DNA from: Shewanella halifaxensis HAW-EB4
Lineage (GTDB): Bacteria > Pseudomonadota > Gammaproteobacteria > Enterobacterales > Shewanellaceae
Reading direction: 5' to 3'
NCBI RefSeq assembly: GCF_000019185.1
Contig: NC_010334.1
Coordinates: 1,674,001 to 1,738,000, forward strand
Length of the DNA: 64,000 bases
The notes beneath the pieces are model-generated. The model was given only the letters and a program-made list of their open reading frames with translations, did not search any database and was not told where the DNA came from. The position numbers were made by a program, and so were the translations under genes. Shown here in pieces: positions 60,300 through 64,000 of this stretch. Position 1 is the first letter of the stretch. Every line of letters begins with the position of its first letter.

Positions 60300-61490
60300 A
60301 TGCGAATTTCTACTGCGCAAATGTTTCACCAAAACATAAATAGCGTGACTCAAAAACAGTCGCAAACAAGTCAAATTATCGAGCAGTTATCGACAGGTAA
60401 ACGCGTCAATACTGCTGGTGACGATCCTGTGGCAGCTGCAGGAATTAATAACTTGAATCAGAAAAACTCTGTTGTCGATCAGTTCCTAAAGAATATTGAT
60501 TATGCCAAAAATCGATTGTCTATCTCTGAAAGTAAGCTTGGCAGTGCTGCAACGCTCGCAAGTAGCGTCAGAGAGCAGGTGCTAAGGGCGGTAAACGGCA
60601 GCTTGACCGATTCCGATCGGCAAACTGTTGCCGATGAGATGCGCGGCAGCCTCGAAGAGTTGATGGCGATAGCCAACAGTAAAGATGAATCGGGTAATTA
60701 CCTGTTTGGTGGATTCAATACGGGTAGTCAGCCTTTTGAGTTCGATGCCAGCGGTAATGCGGTTTATCACGGCGATAGTGGCGTCAGAGAGAGTGTCGTT
60801 GCATCCGGCACGACTATTGGTGCCAATATCCCGGGTGATCTCGCTTTTATGAATGCAGCTAATGGCTTAGGAGATTACAGCGTCAATTATTTGGCTACAC
60901 AAACTGGCGAATTCAATGTTGAAAGCGCCAAAGTCACAGATCCGGCAACACATGTGCCAGATACCTACACATTTAACATGGTGGGCAATGACTTAGAAGT
61001 CAGAGATTCGACAAATGCGGTCGTAACAACGGTTACCGCATTTGATCCCAACACTCCTGTATCGTTTAACGGTATAGAAGTGAAACTCGATGGTAAACCC
61101 GCGCCTGGTGACTCATTTACCATGGAACACGCACCAGAAGTGAGTTTGCTCGACACCATCAATAGTGCCATTGCGCTCATTGAGGATCCCAACAAGGTAA
61201 ACACTCCAGCAGGAAAGTCTGAGTTGGCACAGATGTTGAATAACATCGACAGCGGAATGAATCAATTGGATCTTGCAAGAGGCGTAGCGGGTAATAGTTT
61301 AAAAAGCTTAGACAGTTATGCAGCAACCCATGAAGAAGAGCAGATTGTAAACAACTCGGCGTTATCTATGTTGGAAGATTTAGATTATGCCGAGGCGATA
61401 ACGCAATTGGAGCAGCAGCAACAAGCTTTAAATGCCGCATCAAGTGTATTTACTAAGGTCGGCACCGTGTCACTGTTTGATTATATCTAG
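60300..61490 (+). CDS. flgL: Flagellar hook-associated protein 3, FlgL
   Basis: Second junction protein and adaptor to the filament. The 396-residue protein has the flagellin-like N-terminus MRISTAQMFHQNINSVTQKQ with IEQLSTGKRVNTAGDDPVAA and a conserved DESGNYLFGGF at about residues 131-141. The C-terminal flagellin-like helix is LSMLEDLDYAEAITQLEQQQ followed by QALNAASSVFTKV. It is somewhat longer than enteric FlgL owing to its central domain. It ends the flgF-flgL run, 94 bp before the first flagellin. Confidence 0.95.
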   Translation: MRISTAQMFHQNINSVTQKQSQTSQIIEQLSTGKRVNTAGDDPVAAAGINNLNQKNSVVDQFLKNIDYAKNRLSISESKLGSAATLASSVREQVLRAVNGSLTDSDRQTVADEMRGSLEELMAIANSKDESGNYLFGGFNTGSQPFEFDASGNAVYHGDSGVRESVVASGTTIGANIPGDLAFMNAANGLGDYSVNYLATQTGEFNVESAKVTDPATHVPDTYTFNMVGNDLEVRDSTNAVVTTVTAFDPNTPVSFNGIEVKLDGKPAPGDSFTMEHAPEVSLLDTINSAIALIEDPNKVNTPAGKSELAQMLNNIDSGMNQLDLARGVAGNSLKSLDSYAATHEEEQIVNNSALSMLEDLDYAEAITQLEQQQQALNAASSVFTKVGTVSLFDYI

Positions 61491-61584
61491 CAGTCAATGT
61501 GGACCTAAATAACTCGAACATAAATTAACCGAAATTAGCCAAGTCTGAAGTCTTGGCGGTAACTTTAGATAAAGGAAAATAAAG

Positions 61585-62406
61585 ATGGCTATTACCGTTA
61601 ATACAAACGTTACATCGATGAAAGCGCAGAAGAACCTCAATACGTCTAGCCAAGGCTTAGCGACATCTATGGAGCGCTTATCCAGTGGTCTTCGCATTAA
61701 CAGTGCAAAAGACGATGCCGCAGGTTTGGCAATCTCTAACCGTCTAGATTCACAGGTTCGTGGTCTTGACGTAGGTATGCGAAATGCTAACGATGCCATT
61801 TCGATTGCTCAGATAGCTGAAGGCGCGATGCAGGAGCAAACCAACATGCTGCAGCGTATGCGTGATTTGACCATCCAAGCATCTAACGGTGCCAACAGCA
61901 CAGACGATATTGCATCAATTCAAAAAGAGATCGATGCGTTAGCTACAGAAATTACTTCTATCGGTAATAGTACAGCGTTTGGTAATACTAAACTTTTAGA
62001 TGGTGGTTTCTCGGCGGGTAAGAGCTTCCAAGTTGGACACCAGAAGGGCGAAGATATTAGTGTTAAGGTATCTAAAGTTAATTCTAGTTCACTTGCTGTT
62101 GGAGGTTTAACACTTACCAACTCTGCTAACCGCCAATCAGCATTAACCAAAATTGATGCTGCAATTAAAACCATCGATACTCAGCGTGCAGATTTAGGTG
62201 CGGTGCAAAATCGTCTAGCACACAACATCAGTAATAGTGCAAACACTCAGGCAAACGTGGCCGATGCTAAGAGCCGTATTGTAGATGTGGATTTTGCCAA
62301 AGAAACGGCAACGATGACAAAGAACCAGGTACTACAGCAAACGGGTAGCGCTATGCTTGCTCAGGCAAATCAGTTACCACAAGTTGCACTATCTCTTCTT
62401 GGCTAA
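61585..62406 (+). CDS. Flagellin (first copy)
   Basis: Filament subunit. The 273-residue protein has only the conserved D0/D1 helices (MAITVNTNVTSMKAQKNLNT, RLSSGLRINSAKDDAAGLAI at the N-terminus; RIVDVDFAKETATMTKNQVL, SAMLAQANQLPQVALSLLG at the C-terminus) and lacks the large hypervariable D2/D3 domains of enteric flagellin. The many Ser and Thr in the middle (FSAGKSFQVGHQKG, KVNSSSLAVGGLTLTNSANR) are candidate sites for nonulosonic-acid glycosylation. AAAGGAA precedes the ATG. I could not find a good sigma-28 or sigma-54 site in the 94-bp gap, so it may differ in control from the second copy. By position it corresponds to flaA of S. oneidensis. Confidence 0.95.
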   Translation: MAITVNTNVTSMKAQKNLNTSSQGLATSMERLSSGLRINSAKDDAAGLAISNRLDSQVRGLDVGMRNANDAISIAQIAEGAMQEQTNMLQRMRDLTIQASNGANSTDDIASIQKEIDALATEITSIGNSTAFGNTKLLDGGFSAGKSFQVGHQKGEDISVKVSKVNSSSLAVGGLTLTNSANRQSALTKIDAAIKTIDTQRADLGAVQNRLAHNISNSANTQANVADAKSRIVDVDFAKETATMTKNQVLQQTGSAMLAQANQLPQVALSLLG

Positions 62407-62474
62407 CGATTATAGAAGCGCATACCGCAGTGGGTGATGCTTAATCTGCATTTGCAGATAAATAGCTGAGAAAG

Positions 62475-62519
62475 ATCCATATTGACTGTTGATTCAGTGA
62501 ATATGGATTTTGTGTTTTT
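62475..62519 (+). terminator. Rho-independent terminator after the first flagellin gene
   Basis: ATCCATATT (62475-62483) pairs with AATATGGAT (62500-62508), with an inner ACTG/CAGT pairing, followed by TTTGTGTTTTT. Confidence 0.88.
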
Positions 62520-62605
62520 AGCGCCTAAGTTTATATTTATCAGGTATATATCATGCTGTTTTATAAGTGTTTAGTAAAAAAAACTTATATTTTTTAAAAA
62601 AGCAC

Positions 62606-62632
62606 TAAAGATTAAAAAAACGCTGCCGTTAA
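62606..62632 (+). promoter_or_regulatory. Sigma-28 (FliA) promoter of the second flagellin gene
   Basis: TAAA-N15-GCCGTTAA matches the sigma-28 consensus at 11 of 12 positions with exact spacing. It lies 81 bp upstream of the ATG. Confidence 0.88.
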
Positions 62633-62713
62633 AGTTACTGTAACCCAATAGACCCGCCTGGCGTAAATAGACAGGCAAGTTTTAAAGCCAGGTATTTTTA
62701 GAGGAAACAGATT

Positions 62714-63532
62714 ATGGCTATTACAGTAAATACAAACGTGACTTCGATGAAAGCGCAAAAGAACTTGAATGCTTCTAGCCAAAACTTGGCTACCTCAATG
62801 GAGCGTTTATCAAGTGGTCTTCGCATTAACAGTGCGAAAGACGATGCTGCGGGTCTTGCCATCTCTAACCGTTTAGACTCACAGGTTCGTGGTCTAGATG
62901 TCGGTATGCGTAATGCCAACGATGCCATTTCGATTGCGCAAATTTCAGAAGGTGCGATGCAGGAGCAAACAAACATGCTTCAGCGTATGCGTGACCTGAC
63001 TATTCAGGCTTCTAACGGTGCCAACAGCAGTGACGATATTGCCTCTATTAAAAAAGAGATCGATGCCCTAGCGGGCGAAATTACCTCAATTGGTAATACC
63101 ACTGCATTTGGTAACACTAAGCTGATGAATGGTGACTTCTCTGCGGGTAAGAGCTTCCAGGTAGGACATCAAAAAGGCGAAGACATTACGGTAAAAGTAC
63201 AAAAAGTTAATGCGAGTTCGTTAGCGGTAGGTTCATTAACACTTACTAACTCAGCTAACCGTCAGTCAGCTTTAACTAAAATCGATGCTGCGATTAAAAC
63301 CATCGATAGTCAGCGCGCTGATTTAGGTGCGGTGCAAAACCGTCTATCCCACAACATCAGTAACAGTGCTAACACTCAGGCCAACGTTGCCGATGCAAAG
63401 AGCCGTATCGTAGATGTGGACTTTGCAAAAGAAACGGCAGCAATGACGAAGAACCAAGTGCTACAGCAAACCGGTTCTGCGATGCTTGCACAGGCGAACC
63501 AGTTACCACAAGTTGCTTTGTCTCTTCTTTAA
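62714..63532 (+). CDS. Flagellin (second copy)
   Basis: Second filament subunit, 272 residues, nearly identical to the first in the D0/D1 helices. Most differences are in the middle (ALAGEITSIGNTTAFGNTKL, KVQKVNASSLAVGSLTLTNS versus the first copy). It lacks the final Gly and the D2/D3 domains. Its own clear sigma-28 promoter and the terminator between the genes show that the two flagellins are transcribed separately. By position it corresponds to flaB of S. oneidensis, which is the main filament protein there. AGAGGAAAC serves as ribosome-binding site. Confidence 0.95.
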   Translation: MAITVNTNVTSMKAQKNLNASSQNLATSMERLSSGLRINSAKDDAAGLAISNRLDSQVRGLDVGMRNANDAISIAQISEGAMQEQTNMLQRMRDLTIQASNGANSSDDIASIKKEIDALAGEITSIGNTTAFGNTKLMNGDFSAGKSFQVGHQKGEDITVKVQKVNASSLAVGSLTLTNSANRQSALTKIDAAIKTIDSQRADLGAVQNRLSHNISNSANTQANVADAKSRIVDVDFAKETAAMTKNQVLQQTGSAMLAQANQLPQVALSLL

Positions 63533-63577
63533 TCGGATTCTCTCTCGCTTGAGAGGGAAGAGTTAAAGCGGTAATTT

Positions 63578-63609
63578 AAAGGGGAGATTCGTAATGAGTC
63601 TCCCTTTGT
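63578..63609 (+). terminator. Probable terminator after the second flagellin gene
   Basis: AAAGGGGAGA and TCTCCCTTT form a 9-bp stem with one bulge around an 11-base loop, followed by a T-rich GTTGTTTG. A smaller hairpin (CTCTC/GAGAG) lies just after the stop codon. Confidence 0.7.
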
Positions 63610-63673
63610 TGTTTGTATTACATGACGTTATTAGCAGAGGTTGGCGTCTTTTTAGTGTGTTGCGGAGGTAGAT

Positions 63674-64000
63674 ATGACAATGGATGTAAGTTACGCAAGT
63701 TCAGCAAACCCTGCTGTGGTTAAGTTAGATGTAAATAACCCGGCTTTGGAGACCGAGCCATCGGCAAGCTTTGCGCAGCTCAATCCGAGCAATGACGTGC
63801 TAAATGAAACTGTGGTAAGTGAGGAGTCTGAAGCGCAACAAGAAATTCTGCATGATGTCGCTAATGAGCTTACTGATATGATGTCTCTAATGCGTAAAGG
63901 TTTGGCATTTAAAGTTGATGAGAGTTCAGGTCAAAGTGTCGTTAGCGTGATGGATGTCGTCTCTGGCGATGTGATCCGGCAGATCCCAAATGAAGAAGCA
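63674..64000 (+). CDS. flaG: FlaG-family flagellar protein (partial, runs off the window)
   Basis: Small protein involved in control of filament length in polar flagella. The frame is open from the ATG at 63674 to the window edge (109 codons). GGAGGT lies upstream. The N-terminus (MTMDVSYASSANPAVVKLDV) is variable. The FlaG domain is recognised from HDVANELTDMMSLMRKGLAF, FKVDESSGQSVVSVMDVVSG and DVIRQIPNEEA, with the hallmark IRQIP. Only the last 10-20 residues should be missing. Gene order flagellin-flagellin-flaG is the standard one in Shewanella and Vibrio. Confidence 0.93.
   Translation, partial: MTMDVSYASSANPAVVKLDVNNPALETEPSASFAQLNPSNDVLNETVVSEESEAQQEILHDVANELTDMMSLMRKGLAFKVDESSGQSVVSVMDVVSGDVIRQIPNEEA

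Noticed and set aside
61491..61584. Sigma-28 promoter for the first flagellin
   Set aside because: TAAA and CCGA elements exist but not with the 15-bp spacing; the best alignment has several mismatches.

Overview
The window looks like a chromosomal segment of a marine gammaproteobacterium of the genus Shewanella. I infer this from gene content, not from a database search: a periplasmic-type [FeFe]-hydrogenase operon in the order hydA-hydB-cytochrome b-hydG-hydX-hydE-hydF, a polar-flagellum cluster in the order flgT/flgOP/flgN-flgM-flgA/cheV/cheR/flgB-L/two short flagellins/flaG, and a pseudaminic-acid flagellin-glycosylation locus with a Maf-like protein. The species cannot be named from the sequence alone.

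Layout. 1-4.1 kb: an RND efflux permease (cut by the window edge) with its adaptor, divergent from a TetR regulator across three tandem operator-like palindromes. 4.1-5.2 kb: a chalcone-isomerase-like secreted protein and a DUF2947-type protein. 5.3-21.8 kb: flagellin glycosylation (Maf-like protein, PseB, PseC, a cytidylyltransferase, a GH57-like protein, PseG, two methyltransferases of which one is fused to a nucleotidyltransferase-like domain, a DXS-like carboligase, an SDR, an ATP-grasp enzyme and a short PseI-like synthase). No PseH-type acetyltransferase is visible, and the extra enzymes suggest a modified nonulosonic acid. 22.3-27.1 kb: a methyltransferase, a dicarboxylate/amino-acid symporter, an alkylsulfatase-like metallo-hydrolase and an AraC regulator. 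27.1-34.7 kb: a gene-free stretch with 55-bp tandem repeats, then the [FeFe]-hydrogenase structural and maturation operon.

34.7-40.7 kb is clearly accessory. After about 1 kb of hairpin-rich noncoding DNA comes a strikingly A+T-rich three-gene operon with overlapping genes: a ComEC-type metallo-beta-lactamase, a trypsin-like protease fused to an unknown domain, and a Ski2-like DEAH helicase. It has the build of an anti-phage defence cassette, matches no named system I can recall with confidence, and is the best candidate here for an undescribed system. An unrecognised coiled-coil protein and a tRNA-Arg(CCU) gene follow.

42.8-64 kb: the flagellar cluster. Sigma-54 type (-24/-12) sites can be read before flgT, flgA, flgB and flgF, and sigma-28 sites before flgO, flgM and the second flagellin, giving the usual hierarchy: rod, hook and ring genes under sigma-54, late genes under FliA with FlgM as anti-sigma factor. 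Two gaps in this cluster (45.5-46.2 and 53.3-53.7 kb) carry the same palindromic dispersed repeat, and an octanucleotide repeat overlaps the 3' end of flgA. The window ends inside flaG.
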